35,306 nucleotides of DNA, from the NCBI GenBank assembly GCA_025935675.1, contig JAICUU010000009.1:1-35306 (forward strand). The letters run 5' to 3'. The DNA is from Burkholderiales bacterium. GTDB taxonomy: Bacteria > Pseudomonadota > Gammaproteobacteria > Burkholderiales > Casimicrobiaceae. The notes beneath the pieces are model-generated. The model saw only the letters and a program-made list of their open reading frames with translations, had not been told where the DNA came from and did not search any database. Position 1 is the first letter of the stretch, and each line of letters opens with the position of its first letter. Of the stretch, positions 24,567 through 32,938 are shown piece by piece. The position numbers and the translations under genes were made by a program.

Positions 24567-24953
24567 TCACTTGATCTCGTCGCGGACGATCGTCGCGAGG
24601 CGAAACGTCCTGGAGATCCCGCCCGGACAGGAGCCGTCGTTGCGCGGCGAGCCGCAGATGACGAGCGCATGGGTCGGCATCGCCGGGTCGGACCAGGCCT
24701 TGCGCGCAGCGTCGATGCGCTCGCGCGCGGCGAGCCACTCGACCGAGAGCTCGTATTCGGGGTCCGCGTAGCCGGGGCCCGCCTTGCGCGTCACGGGCGC
24801 CTTGCGGCCGTCGCCGTATGCGCCCCATGCGATCGCCTCGAGGCGCGCAATCGCTGCGTCCTCCGCGCGAAACGCCGGGTCGTAAAACCGCTGTCGCCGT
24901 TCGAGCGATATCCGATGCGCTATCCTGCGCCATGCTCGAGGCGTTCGGACCAC
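24567..24953 (-). pseudogene. Truncated flavodoxin/NADPH-dependent FMN reductase-like gene
   Basis: The frame encodes RFYDPAFRAEDAAIARLEAI, a linker (KAPVTRKAGPGYADPEYELS), and then HALVICGSPRNDGSCPGG, which looks like the first strand and FMN phosphate-binding loop of the flavodoxin-like reductases. It stops about 15 residues later, at 24567, whereas the fold needs about 150 more residues. The outer-membrane protein gene starts 62 bp on. The only in-frame start is a GTG at 24953, which overlaps the divergent DUF4336 start, while an ATG at 24933 is in another frame. The gene is therefore probably a remnant. Family assignment is from the motif alone. Confidence 0.5.
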
Positions 24954-25615
24954 GCTTGTACGCGGCCGACGGACCGGCCGTGTCGTTCTACAGCTTTCCG
25001 TATCCGACGCGCATGGCGGTGGCGCATTTGTCGGACGGCAGCGCGTGGGTCTGGTCGCCGGTGTCACTGACCGGCGATCTCGCGCGCGCCATCGACGCGA
25101 TCGGACCGGTGAGGCATATCGTCTCGCCGAACAAGCTCCACCATCTGGCGCTTCGCCAATGGTCCGTGCGCTGGCCCGAGGCGCGCGTCTACGCGCCGCC
25201 CGGGCTCGCGCGCAAGACGCCGGACCTCCGCTTCGACGCGGAGCTCGGCGATGTCGCCGACCCCGCGTGGTCCGCGGACATCGACCAGGTGGTCTTCCGC
25301 GGCTCGTTCGCGATGGCGGAGGTCACGTTCTTCCATCGCGCATCGAGCACCGCGATCTTCGGCGATCTCATCCAGCGGTTTCCGGAGTCGTATGTCACCG
25401 GATGGAAGCGGACGCTGCTCCGCTGGGGCGGCCTGCTGGGCGATCGCGGCGGGACGCCGCCCGACTGGCGCTCGACGTTTCTCCGCCGGAGCCAGGCGCG
25501 CGCCGCGCGCCAGCGCGTGCTCGACTGGAACCCGACGCGCCTCCTGATCGCGCACGGGACCTGCGCGCAAGCGGGCGCGAGGGCGATCATCGCCGACGCG
25601 TTGCGCTGGATGTAG
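24932..25615 (+). CDS. DUF4336 domain protein (MBL-like fold)
   Basis: The 227-residue protein begins MLEAFGPRLYAADGPAVSFY and contains IDAIGPVRHIVSPNKLHHLA and FFHRASSTAIFGDLIQRFPE, patterns of the DUF4336 family, which resembles metallo-beta-lactamase folds but has no fully described activity. There is no signal peptide. The ATG at 24932 fits the family start. It is divergent from the truncated flavodoxin-like gene, and the MFS gene follows 39 bp later in the same direction. Confidence 0.82.
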   Translation: MLEAFGPRLYAADGPAVSFYSFPYPTRMAVAHLSDGSAWVWSPVSLTGDLARAIDAIGPVRHIVSPNKLHHLALRQWSVRWPEARVYAPPGLARKTPDLRFDAELGDVADPAWSADIDQVVFRGSFAMAEVTFFHRASSTAIFGDLIQRFPESYVTGWKRTLLRWGGLLGDRGGTPPDWRSTFLRRSQARAARQRVLDWNPTRLLIAHGTCAQAGARAIIADALRWM

Positions 25616-25654
25616 CCGGTCAGCGGTAGCGAACGTCATCTGCGGCCACTGGCC

Positions 25655-26848
25655 TTGCGAACCCTGACCGTCGAGCGCGCGCTGCGCGCGACCCGCGTGC
25701 AGTTCCTCGTGCTCGGTATCGTCGCCGGCACGTGGGGGACGCACATTCCCGCGGTCGGCGCGCGCTACGGATTGACCGACATCGTGCTGTCGGTCGTGCT
25801 GCTTTCGGTGGCGATCGGCACCGTGTCGGCGCTCTTCGTCGCGGGCCCCGTCATCGGCCGCATCGGCGCGCGCGCCACGGCCGCGACATTCGGGATCGCG
25901 ATGGGTTTGTCGCTGTGCCTGCTGCTTCACTATCCGTTGCTGCCGGTGCTTGCCGTGGCGGCCTTTCTTCTCGGCGCGTTCATGAGCCTCTTCGACATCG
26001 CCATCAACACCGAAGGCTCGGAGCTCGAGGCGCTCGCCGGCCGCCCGGTGATGAGCAACCTGCACGCGATGTTCAGCGTCGGCGGCATGCTGGGCGCAGC
26101 GCTGACGTACGGATTGCTGGAGTTGCACGCAGCGCCCGCGGCGCGCCTGCTCGCCGTTGGCGTGGGCATCGCCACGGTTGCGCTGCTCGTGTCGCGCGCC
26201 ATGCTGGAGACGCATGCGAAGGCCGACGCCGACGCGCGGCACTTCGCATGGCCGAAGGGCATCCTGCTCCTGATCGGCCTTCTCGTCTTCGCGGGCATGA
26301 CGGCGGAAGGCGTGCTGTACGACTGGAGCGTGCTCTATCTTCGCGACGACGTCGGCCTCACGGCCTCGCACGCGTCGCTCGGCTACGCGACGTTCACCGC
26401 GGCGATGGCGGTCGCGCGCTTCGCCGGCGATGCGCTACGCGCGCGCTTCTACGAGCGTGCGGTGCTGCGCACCAGCGCGCTGGTCGCGGCGCTGGCGATG
26501 GCGGTGCTGCTGCTGGCGGGCACGCGGTGGGCGGCGTTCGTCGGGCTCGCCGCGGTCGGCGCCGGGCTCGCGCCGGTGGCACCGATCCTCTTCAATGCGG
26601 CGACGCGCGTGCCGGGGGTGAGCCGCGCGGCGGCGATCGCCTCGGTGACGACGATCGGCTACAGCGGCTTCCTGATCGGCCCGCCGATCATCGGCAGCAT
26701 CGCATCGCAGACCTCGCTGGCGACGGCGCTGTGGCTCGTCGTCGTGGCGGCCGGCGTCGTCGCCTGCGGCGCCGGATTCGTGCCGCAGCCACGCGCGCCG
26801 ACGGGCGGGCCCGCGTCGCTCAGTCCGCCGCCAGCGCGCTCACGCTGA
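25655..26848 (+). CDS. MFS transporter (YbjJ-like)
   Basis: The 397-residue inner-membrane protein has about twelve hydrophobic segments. It shows the pattern of the YbjJ-like MFS group: GTWGTHIPAVGARYGLTD in the first segment, MSNLHAMFSVGGMLGAAL mid-way, and EGVLYDWSVLYLRDDVGL after the central loop. The start is TTG at 25655; the only near in-frame alternative, GTG at 25697, would cut the first segment. Substrate is unknown. Its last 9 bp overlap the end of the convergent DUF1801 gene. Confidence 0.88.
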   Translation: MRTLTVERALRATRVQFLVLGIVAGTWGTHIPAVGARYGLTDIVLSVVLLSVAIGTVSALFVAGPVIGRIGARATAATFGIAMGLSLCLLLHYPLLPVLAVAAFLLGAFMSLFDIAINTEGSELEALAGRPVMSNLHAMFSVGGMLGAALTYGLLELHAAPAARLLAVGVGIATVALLVSRAMLETHAKADADARHFAWPKGILLLIGLLVFAGMTAEGVLYDWSVLYLRDDVGLTASHASLGYATFTAAMAVARFAGDALRARFYERAVLRTSALVAALAMAVLLLAGTRWAAFVGLAAVGAGLAPVAPILFNAATRVPGVSRAAAIASVTTIGYSGFLIGPPIIGSIASQTSLATALWLVVVAAGVVACGAGFVPQPRAPTGGPASLSPPPARSR

Positions 26849-27259
26849 CTTGGCGGTCTTCCCGCCGCGGGATTTCGCGGTGTTGTGGGCGATCGCGGCG
26901 CGGAGCAACGCCGTCAGCGCTTTCGCGTCGATCGCGTCGCCTTCGCGGAAGTCGATCGCGCGGCGTGTGTTGCCATCGAGGCTCGCGTTGAAGAGCTTGG
27001 ACGGATCCTTGAGCGCCGCGCCGTTGGCGAACGTCATCTTGACGACGTCCTTGTACGTCTCGCCGGTGCAGATCATGCCGTCGTGATACCAGACGGGGAC
27101 GCCGCGCCACTTCCATTCCTCGACGACGTCGGGATCGGCGTCCTTGATCAGCGCGCGCAGGCGGGCGAGCGTCTCGCCGCGCCAATCGCCGAGCGACTCG
27201 ATGCGCGCGTCGATCATTGCCGAGGGCGATGTGCTCGACGGTGCCTCGCTCTTCTTCAT
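26840..27259 (-). CDS. DUF1801 (YdhG-like) domain protein
   Basis: The 139-residue protein starts MKKSEAPSSTSPSAMIDARI, then has the DUF1801 core: ADPDVVEEWKWRGVPVWYHD, GMICTGETYKDVVKMTFANGA, and LKDPSKLFNASLDGNTRRAI. A lysine/arginine-rich tail ends it. Function is unknown; the fold is small and soluble. It is the third gene of the ArsR-SRPBCC-DUF1801 operon, 37 nt after the SRPBCC gene. DUF1801 and SRPBCC genes commonly occur together in such operons. Confidence 0.87.
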   Translation of the reverse strand: MKKSEAPSSTSPSAMIDARIESLGDWRGETLARLRALIKDADPDVVEEWKWRGVPVWYHDGMICTGETYKDVVKMTFANGAALKDPSKLFNASLDGNTRRAIDFREGDAIDAKALTALLRAAIAHNTAKSRGGKTAKSA

Positions 27260-27296
27260 GGTTTTGGAACCTCCCGGGTGTGGTGCCAGGTCCGCG

Positions 27297-27860
27297 TCAT
27301 GCCGGCGAGCCCCTCGCCGGCCATTGCGGCGGCTCGACACCGAACTGCCGCGCGTATTCGAGGTTGAGCCGCGGCCAGTCGAACCGCATCGCATCGCCGC
27401 CGACGATCCGGCCGAGCGGCTCGCCGTCGAGCAGGTGCTGGAGCACGTCGAGGCAGATGTGCCAGCCTGCCGCGCCCATCGAGATGAAGCCCTTGTCGAT
27501 CGCATGCCAGAGCGTGAGGCGCGTGCCGTCGCCCATGCGCTCCAACTGCCAGCGCATCGCATTGCCGCCCCACGTGTACTCGAGCAGCCGCGGCGCGTCG
27601 GCACGCGTCACCTCGCTGTCGGAGACGTTCGGCGTGGGCGTGCCGACCGTCGCGAGCTTCACCGGCCCCGGCGCGCCAAGGCCGCGGTCGGCGTCGAACG
27701 GCGCCCATTCACGAAGCTCGGCGGGATCGGTGAGCGCGCGCCAGACCTTCTCCGGTGCGTGGCGAAGCTCGCGCGTCAGCACGAGCGTCCAGCGATCGCC
27801 GTCTTTGACGACTTCCGCGCCGGCCGCAGGCCCCGGCCGGTAGCTGTCGCGTCCACTCAT
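27297..27860 (-). CDS. SRPBCC / AHSA1-like domain protein
   Basis: The 187-residue protein has the START-like SRPBCC fold of the AHSA1 family: LTRELRHAPEKVWRALTDPA at the N-terminal strand-helix, EWAPFDADRGLG, RLLEYTWGGNAMRWQLERMG, and RLTLWHAIDKGF. Such domains bind small hydrophobic ligands. The ATG at 27860 overlaps the arsR stop by 4 nt (ATGA), which fixes the start. An ArsR regulator followed by an AHSA1 protein is a common unit whose ligand is usually unknown. Confidence 0.9.
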   Translation of the reverse strand: MSGRDSYRPGPAAGAEVVKDGDRWTLVLTRELRHAPEKVWRALTDPAELREWAPFDADRGLGAPGPVKLATVGTPTPNVSDSEVTRADAPRLLEYTWGGNAMRWQLERMGDGTRLTLWHAIDKGFISMGAAGWHICLDVLQHLLDGEPLGRIVGGDAMRFDWPRLNLEYARQFGVEPPQWPARGSPA

Positions 27861-28192
27861 CGCCGGCGGCTCCGTGGACGTGCGACGGGATGCAGGCGGT
27901 CGAGATGACGCTCGAGCGCGTCGACATGCGCCGACCAGTAGCGCCGGAACGGCGCGAGCCACGCATCCACCTCCTTGAGCGGCTCGGGCCGCAATCGATA
28001 GAGGCGCCGCTGCGCGTCGACGCGCGCCTCGACGAAGCCCGCCTCGCGCAGGACGCGCAGGTGCTTCGACACCGAAGGCTGCGGCAGGCGCAGTGCGTGG
28101 CCGATGTCGCCGACCGACCGCTCAGCCGAGGCGAGCAGCGACAGGATCGCGCGGCGGCTCGGCTCGGCGATGACGGTGAACGTGGTTTCCAT
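27857..28192 (-). CDS. ArsR-family transcriptional regulator
   Basis: The 111-residue winged-helix protein begins METTFTVIAEPSRRAILSLL and has the recognition helix LPQPSVSKHLRVLREAGFVE, then the wing RVDAQRRLYRLRPEPLKEVD. No metal-binding cysteines are present, so it belongs to the non-metal ArsR group often paired with AHSA1 proteins. The ATG at 28192 is only 7 nt from a good -10 box, so its mRNA may be leaderless and lacks room for a ribosome binding site. It likely represses its own operon through the dyad in its promoter. Confidence 0.92.
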   Translation of the reverse strand: METTFTVIAEPSRRAILSLLASAERSVGDIGHALRLPQPSVSKHLRVLREAGFVEARVDAQRRLYRLRPEPLKEVDAWLAPFRRYWSAHVDALERHLDRLHPVARPRSRRR

Positions 28193-28198
28193 GCCCGG

Positions 28199-28229
28199 AT
28201 ATATACCGCTGGAGGAATATAAGTGTCAA
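28199..28229 (-). promoter_or_regulatory. Promoter and candidate operator of the arsR operon
   Basis: On the minus strand TTGACA (28229-28224), an 18-nt spacer and TATATA (28205-28200) form a strong sigma-70-like promoter. Only 7 nt separate the -10 from the arsR ATG, so transcription should start at or next to the start codon. An AT-rich imperfect dyad, TATATT (28221-28216) with TATATAT (28205-28199) on either side of TCCTCCAGCGG-like sequence, lies between -35 and -10. It is a natural ArsR operator. Confidence 0.65.
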
Positions 28230-28303
28230 GCGCGTCTCCTCGCGAGGGCTGGGGCAGGCGACGGCGATGCCGCGCCGCGTGGGGCGGCACGGCAGGCGTG
28301 CGG

Positions 28304-28571
28304 CGGCGTTGCCGCCGGAACCATTTGCGACCGTTCGCGCTGGCGATGCACGCGTGGGACGAGCCGGCAAAGACGCTGCTGTCGCTCGGCCGCGCGCGTC
28401 ACGCCGCTCGTGCTGCCGATGCTGGGTGAAGCGGTCGAGCCCTCGATCGCGCCGCCGCCGCGCGCATGGTGGCGCGGCGCGGCGTCGCCGGCCGCCGCAG
28501 CCGAGCCCGACGCGCAGTCGCCCCTCGAAACGTCGCTCCGCGCACGCGAGATTCCCTCGCCGATCGATTGA
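28304..28571 (+). pseudogene. Probable frameshifted 3' remnant of a UlaG-like MBL-fold hydrolase gene
   Basis: One frame reads HLRPFALAMHAWDEPAKTLL (28322-28381), then SLG. After a one-base shift near 28385-28398 the next frame reads VTPLVLPMLGEAVEPSIAPP (28398-28457), then PRAWWRG. The joined text resembles, from memory, the C-terminus of UlaG-like MBL-fold hydrolases (HxxxFxLAxHxWDEP ... GE.V.P ... WWR). No catalytic HxHxDH part is found upstream, where the arsR promoter lies. It would be a decayed fragment. The call rests on pattern memory. Confidence 0.4.
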
Positions 28572-28591
28572 GCGGCGCGCGCATTGCGTCG

Positions 28592-28607
28592 CCCCGCGCA
28601 TGCGGGG
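28592..28607. repeat. Solo palindrome related to the 12726-12745 repeat
   Basis: CCCCGC-GCAT-GCGGGG, flanked by GTCG before and ATCCC after, resembles the diverged left-end hairpin of the 76-bp array (GTC-ATCCCCGC-GAAA-GCGGGGAT-CC). It lies 18 bp beyond the ltrA stop and may act as an mRNA 3' end structure. Confidence 0.4.
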
Positions 28608-28625
28608 ATCCCGCCGGCGCGACCG

Positions 28626-29897
28626 TTAGTCGAGCCGCCTCGGCGCTGCGTCGCGCTCGGCGAGCGCCTCGGCGAGGTGCCGATGGCCAGCGGCCTCGTA
28701 GCCGACGACGGTGACCGCCGGCGCGAGCATCAGGATCGCGAGGCACACCGCCACGTCGACGCCAAGTCGCGCGGCAACGATCGCCACCGCGATCACCGCG
28801 GCGCTTGCGGCGAGCAACACGAGATGGAGCGGGTCGACGCGACGCATCAAATACGCGTAGAGCGCGTGGATCGACGCGAGGAACACGCCGACGGGTATCG
28901 CCGTGGCGAGGACCGTCGCGATCGGCCCGAGTGCGCTGTTGTGCTCGATGAAGTACGCGGCGACATGCAGGCCGGCGCCGGTGGCGACGATCGCGGTGAC
29001 CACGAGCATCTGGCCGTAGCCCCAGACGAACGAGCGGTCGCGGTGCCGGTGCAGCACCTCTCCCGAAGGCACGATGAAGTACACCCACCAGATGCCGAAC
29101 GTCAGCCCGACGCCCGCGACCGAGACGAGCGCCGCATCCATCGTCCAGCCCTGCGCCTCGATGACCGCGGAGAGCGACGCGACGGTGCCGACGACGCCTT
29201 CGCCGAGCGCGATCACCGCGAACGCCGCGTAGCGGTCGGCGATGTGGTGCGGATGCCACGGTGTGCCGCCGTCGCGGCGCTCGGCGAGCACCGGCCCTGC
29301 GAGCTCGACCAGCATCAGCGCAGCGCTTAGCGCCAGCGTCGCGCCGAACGGGAAGTCGACGAAGATCTGCACGATCCAGCCAACCTGTGCGACCGATACC
29401 GCGGTCACGTAGGTCAGGCAGGCGCGTCGGCGCGCCGGGTCCTGCTTCGCGGCGCGCAGCCACTGCGACACCAGCGCGAGGCGCATGATGACGTACCCCA
29501 GCACGATGACCGAGTTGTCGACGTGCTCATGGTGCTCGATCGACGTGTAGAGGCGCGGCAGCCCGATCGCGATGACCAGCACGCCGATCATCTGCGCCAT
29601 CGTCATCACGCGGTAGATCCAGTCGTCGGTGTCGTATGCCGACGAGAACCACGAGAAGTTGATCCACGCCCAGCAGATCGCGAAACCCGCGAAGCCGAAG
29701 CCGGCGACCGCGGAGAGGACGTGGCCCTCGGCGAGCATGTGCGCGAGCTCCGCGGCGGCGAGGCTGAAGCTCGTTGCGAACGTCAGGTCGAACAAGAGCT
29801 CGAGCGGCGTCGAGACGCGGTGGGGCTCGTGCGGATCGCGCCCTGCCATCCGGCGCGCGTGGTGGTGGAGGGCCTTCGGGGCGGGCGATGTCGTCAT
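28626..29897 (-). CDS. Low temperature requirement protein A (LtrA) family membrane protein
   Basis: The 423-residue inner-membrane protein has about ten to twelve hydrophobic segments. LtrA hallmarks are STPLELLFDLTFATSFSLAA near the start, FAICWAWINFSWFSSAYDTD, and DRYAAFAVIALGEGVVGTVA. The name comes from a Listeria locus; molecular function is unknown. The ATG at 29897 was chosen because LtrA homology begins shortly after it; the longer frame upstream is Arg-rich and reads into the ccmH end. No strong ribosome binding site is visible. It lies 67 bp downstream of ccmH on the same strand. Confidence 0.9.
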   Translation of the reverse strand: MTTSPAPKALHHHARRMAGRDPHEPHRVSTPLELLFDLTFATSFSLAAAELAHMLAEGHVLSAVAGFGFAGFAICWAWINFSWFSSAYDTDDWIYRVMTMAQMIGVLVIAIGLPRLYTSIEHHEHVDNSVIVLGYVIMRLALVSQWLRAAKQDPARRRACLTYVTAVSVAQVGWIVQIFVDFPFGATLALSAALMLVELAGPVLAERRDGGTPWHPHHIADRYAAFAVIALGEGVVGTVASLSAVIEAQGWTMDAALVSVAGVGLTFGIWWVYFIVPSGEVLHRHRDRSFVWGYGQMLVVTAIVATGAGLHVAAYFIEHNSALGPIATVLATAIPVGVFLASIHALYAYLMRRVDPLHLVLLAASAAVIAVAIVAARLGVDVAVCLAILMLAPAVTVVGYEAAGHRHLAEALAERDAAPRRLD

Positions 29898-29964
29898 CGG
29901 GGTCTCGCGCGGGCGACGACGCCGGGCCTGGGCTGGCGTGCGCGCCCGTAGCGCGCAGCGCGCG

Positions 29965-30429
29965 TCAGGACTCGAGCAGCGAGCGGCCGCGCGCAGCCGC
30001 GGCGCCGTCGTCCGCGGCTTGCGATTCGCGTGCACGCCGTCTTCCCATCCGCCACCAGATCGCCGCACCGGCGACGAGCAGCGCGAAAGGCCCGAACCAC
30101 AGCACGAAGGTGTTGCGCTGCACCGGCGGATCGTAGAGGACGAAGTCGCCGTAGCGCGACGTCAGGAAGCCGCGGATGTCGTCGTCGCTCTTGCCGCCTT
30201 GCGCGAGCTCGCGGATCTCGCGCCGCAAATCGGCGGCGAGCGGCGCATCGGAATCGGCGAGGGTCTGGTTCTGGCAGACGAGGCAGCGGAGCGTGAGCTC
30301 GAGGCGCTTCAAGCGCGCGTCCAGCGCGGCGTCGGCCGGCGTTTGCGCGGGAGCGATCGACGAAGCCAGGGCGAAGACTGTCGCCACGAGCCCGAGCGCG
30401 ATGACCCCCGCAAGCGACGTAACGCGCAT
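29965..30429 (-). CDS. ccmH: Cytochrome c-type biogenesis protein CcmH
   Basis: The 154-residue protein has a signal peptide, the redox motif LRCLVCQNQT (Cys49 and Cys52), RREIRELAQGGKSDDDIRGF, and a C-terminal membrane anchor (FVLWFGPFALLVAGAAIWW). CcmH keeps the apocytochrome c CxxCH thiols reduced for heme attachment with CcmF. The ATG overlaps the ccmG stop by one base (TGATG). The TPR part found as the C-terminal half of E. coli CcmH (CcmI in others) is absent and not encoded next door. Confidence 0.95.
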   Translation of the reverse strand: MRVTSLAGVIALGLVATVFALASSIAPAQTPADAALDARLKRLELTLRCLVCQNQTLADSDAPLAADLRREIRELAQGGKSDDDIRGFLTSRYGDFVLYDPPVQRNTFVLWFGPFALLVAGAAIWWRMGRRRARESQAADDGAAAARGRSLLES

Positions 30430-30965
30430 CACGATTGCTGCAGCCGCCGCACCAGCGGCACGATCGTCTTCGCCAGCACGTCGGCGTTGACCGGGCCGAT
30501 CTGCTTGTAGCGGATGATGCCTTCCTTGTCGACGACGAACGTCTCGGGCACGCCGTAGACGCCCCAGTCGATGCCGACGCGGCCGTCGCCGTCGACGATC
30601 GATACCGAGTATGGATTGCCGCGATCGGCGAGCCACTTCTTGCCGAGGTCGTCCTTGTCCTTGTAGTCGAGCCCGACGATCGGCACGATCTTCTGGCGCG
30701 CGAGGTCGACCAGCAGCGGATGTTCGATCCGGCACGACTCGCACCACGACGCCCAGACGTTGAGCAGCCACACCTGGCCGCGCATGTCGGTGGTGCCGAA
30801 CGTGCGGCCGGGCTCGTGCAGGTCGCGCAGCGCGAACGCCGGCGCCGGCTTGCCGATCAGCGGCGAGGGCACTTCGCGCGGATCGCGGAAGAGGCCGGTG
30901 TAGAGGAACACGGCGAGCGCCGCGAACACGAGGAACGGCAGCGACCAGCGCCACGCCGACTTCAT
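30429..30965 (-). CDS. ccmG: Thiol:disulfide interchange protein CcmG/DsbE
   Basis: The 178-residue protein has an N-terminal membrane anchor (SLPFLVFAALAVFLYTGLF) and a periplasmic thioredoxin domain with WASWCESCRIEHP (Cys75, Cys78), the acidic GLDYKDKDDLGKKWL, and the conserved cis-Pro GVPETFVVD. It passes reductant from CcdA/DsbD to CcmH and apocytochrome c. The ATG at 30965 overlaps the ccmF stop by 4 nt (ATGA), which fixes the start. Confidence 0.95.
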   Translation of the reverse strand: MKSAWRWSLPFLVFAALAVFLYTGLFRDPREVPSPLIGKPAPAFALRDLHEPGRTFGTTDMRGQVWLLNVWASWCESCRIEHPLLVDLARQKIVPIVGLDYKDKDDLGKKWLADRGNPYSVSIVDGDGRVGIDWGVYGVPETFVVDKEGIIRYKQIGPVNADVLAKTIVPLVRRLQQS

Positions 30966-32938
30966 GCGGCGGCTCTCGCAGCAAGCGCCGCGACGCGCGC
31001 CTTGACGGCGATCCGGTAGCGGCGATCGCCGATCGCGATGAAGCCGCCGAGCGCCATGATGAATGCGCCAACCCAGATCCAGTCGACGAATGGCTTGATG
31101 TAGACGCGCACCCCCCACGCGCCGTTCTCGGCGACCGGCTCGCCGAGCGATACGTAGAGGTCACCGCGGATGCGCGTCGCGATCGCCGCCTCGGTCATCG
31201 TCTGGCCCGAGGCGTCGAACACGCGCTTCTGCGGATGCAGCGTGCGCACGAGCCGGCCGTTGCGCGAGACGTCGATCGTGCCGACCAACGCCTTGTAGTT
31301 GGGCCCCGGCGCGGGCACGACACCGCGGAACGTGAAGTCGTAGTCGCCGACGCGCACCGCCTGGTCGATGTCCATCCGCACGTCGCGCTCGACCTCGTAG
31401 CTTCGCACCATCGTGACGCCGACGATGAATACCGCGATCCCGACATGCGCGACGAGCATGCCGTACCACGCCGCCGAGTTGGCGCGAAGCTTCGCCGCGA
31501 GCCCGCGCTGCGGCGCGCCACGCAATCGCTGCACGACCATCGCCACCGTCGACGTCGCGACCCACAGCGCGAGGAAGAGCGCGAACGCGACGAGCGGCCG
31601 GTAACTGCCGAGCGTGAGCGGCAGCAAAAGCGCCGTGACGAGCGCGACGCCGAACGCCCAGCGCACGCGGATCCACAGCGCCGGCAGCTCGGCCTTGCGC
31701 CACGCCGCGACGGGACCGAGCCCCATCAGGAACACGAGCGGCGCCATCGCCGGCACGAACACGGCCTGGAAGTAGGGCGGCCCCACCGAGATCTTGCCGG
31801 CGTCGAAGGTGTCGAGGATCAGCGGGTAGAGCGTGCCGAGCAGCACGCTCGCCATCGCGACGACGAGCAGGATGTTGTTGGCGAGCAGCATCGACTCGCG
31901 CGACAGCGGCGCGAACGACGCGCCGCCGCCGACCGCGCCGGCGCGCCACGCGAAGAGCGCGAGCGAACCGCCGACGACCACGACGAGGAAAGCGAGCACG
32001 TAGACGCCGCGCGCGGGGTCGGTCGCGAACGCGTGCACCGACGTCAGCACGCCCGAGCGCACGAGGAACGTGCCGAGCAACGACAGCGAGAACGCGACGA
32101 TCGCGAGCAGCACCGTCCAGCTGCGGAACGTGCCGCGCTTCTCGGTGACGGCGAGCGAGTGGATCAGCGCCGTGCCGACGAGCCACGGCATGAACGACGC
32201 GTTCTCGACCGGGTCCCAGAACCACCAGCCGCCCCAGCCCAGCGTGTAGTAAGCCCACGCGCTGCCGAGCGCGATGCCGATCGTGAGGAAGCACCACGCG
32301 AGCGTCGTCCACGGCCGCGACCAGCGCGCCCAGCTCGCGTCGAGACGGCCGCCGATGAGCGCCGCGATCGCGAACGCGAACGCCACCGAGAAGCCGACGT
32401 AGCCCATGTAGAGCATCGGCGGATGCACGACCATGCCGGGGTCCTGCAACAATGGGTTGAGGTCGCTGCCTTCGAGCGCGGCGGGCAAAAGCCGCGCGAA
32501 CGGGTTCGACGTGAACAGCAGGAACATGAGGAAGCCAGCGGCGATGAAGCCCATCACCGCGAGCACGCGCGCGGCGAACGCCTCCGGGAGGTTGCGACTC
32601 GCGATCGCCACGGCGCAGGCCCAGCCCGACAGCATCAGCACCCACAACAGCAGCGAGCCCTCGTGCGACCCCCACGTTGCCGCGAACTTGTAGCGCGTCG
32701 GCAGCGTCGAGTACGAGTGCTCGGCGACGTTCAGCACCGAGAAGTCGCTGGTGACGAACGCGTACGCGAGGCAGCCGAACGCGAATGCGACGAGCGCCGC
32801 GGTGAGCATCGCCGCCGGCCGCGCCACGGCCATCAGCGCCATGTCGTTGCGCGCCGCGCCCCACATCGGCACGCTCGCCTGCACCAGCGCGACGAGCAGT
32901 GCGACGACCAGCGCGAAATGGCCGAGCTCGGGAATCAT
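30962..32938 (-). CDS. ccmF: Heme lyase subunit CcmF
   Basis: The 658-residue membrane protein is the heme-handling core of the CcmFH synthetase. It has about fifteen membrane segments, the periplasmic WWD domain [19 protein letters not shown], and flanking His-containing helices ([36 protein letters not shown]). The large C-terminal periplasmic loop lies before the final membrane segment. The ATG at 32938 overlaps the ccmE stop (ATGA). Length matches the family (about 650). Confidence 0.96.
   Translation of the reverse strand: MIPELGHFALVVALLVALVQASVPMWGAARNDMALMAVARPAAMLTAALVAFAFGCLAYAFVTSDFSVLNVAEHSYSTLPTRYKFAATWGSHEGSLLLWVLMLSGWACAVAIASRNLPEAFAARVLAVMGFIAAGFLMFLLFTSNPFARLLPAALEGSDLNPLLQDPGMVVHPPMLYMGYVGFSVAFAFAIAALIGGRLDASWARWSRPWTTLAWCFLTIGIALGSAWAYYTLGWGGWWFWDPVENASFMPWLVGTALIHSLAVTEKRGTFRSWTVLLAIVAFSLSLLGTFLVRSGVLTSVHAFATDPARGVYVLAFLVVVVGGSLALFAWRAGAVGGGASFAPLSRESMLLANNILLVVAMASVLLGTLYPLILDTFDAGKISVGPPYFQAVFVPAMAPLVFLMGLGPVAAWRKAELPALWIRVRWAFGVALVTALLLPLTLGSYRPLVAFALFLALWVATSTVAMVVQRLRGAPQRGLAAKLRANSAAWYGMLVAHVGIAVFIVGVTMVRSYEVERDVRMDIDQAVRVGDYDFTFRGVVPAPGPNYKALVGTIDVSRNGRLVRTLHPQKRVFDASGQTMTEAAIATRIRGDLYVSLGEPVAENGAWGVRVYIKPFVDWIWVGAFIMALGGFIAIGDRRYRIAVKARVAALAARAAA

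Larger units (their letters stand above)
28193..28625. other. 433-bp region between the arsR and ltrA genes
   Basis: No intact gene is visible. From left to right it holds the arsR promoter/operator (28199-28229), a GC-rich stretch, the probable MBL-fold remnant (28304-28571), and a palindrome (28592-28607) near the ltrA stop. Confidence 0.6.
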
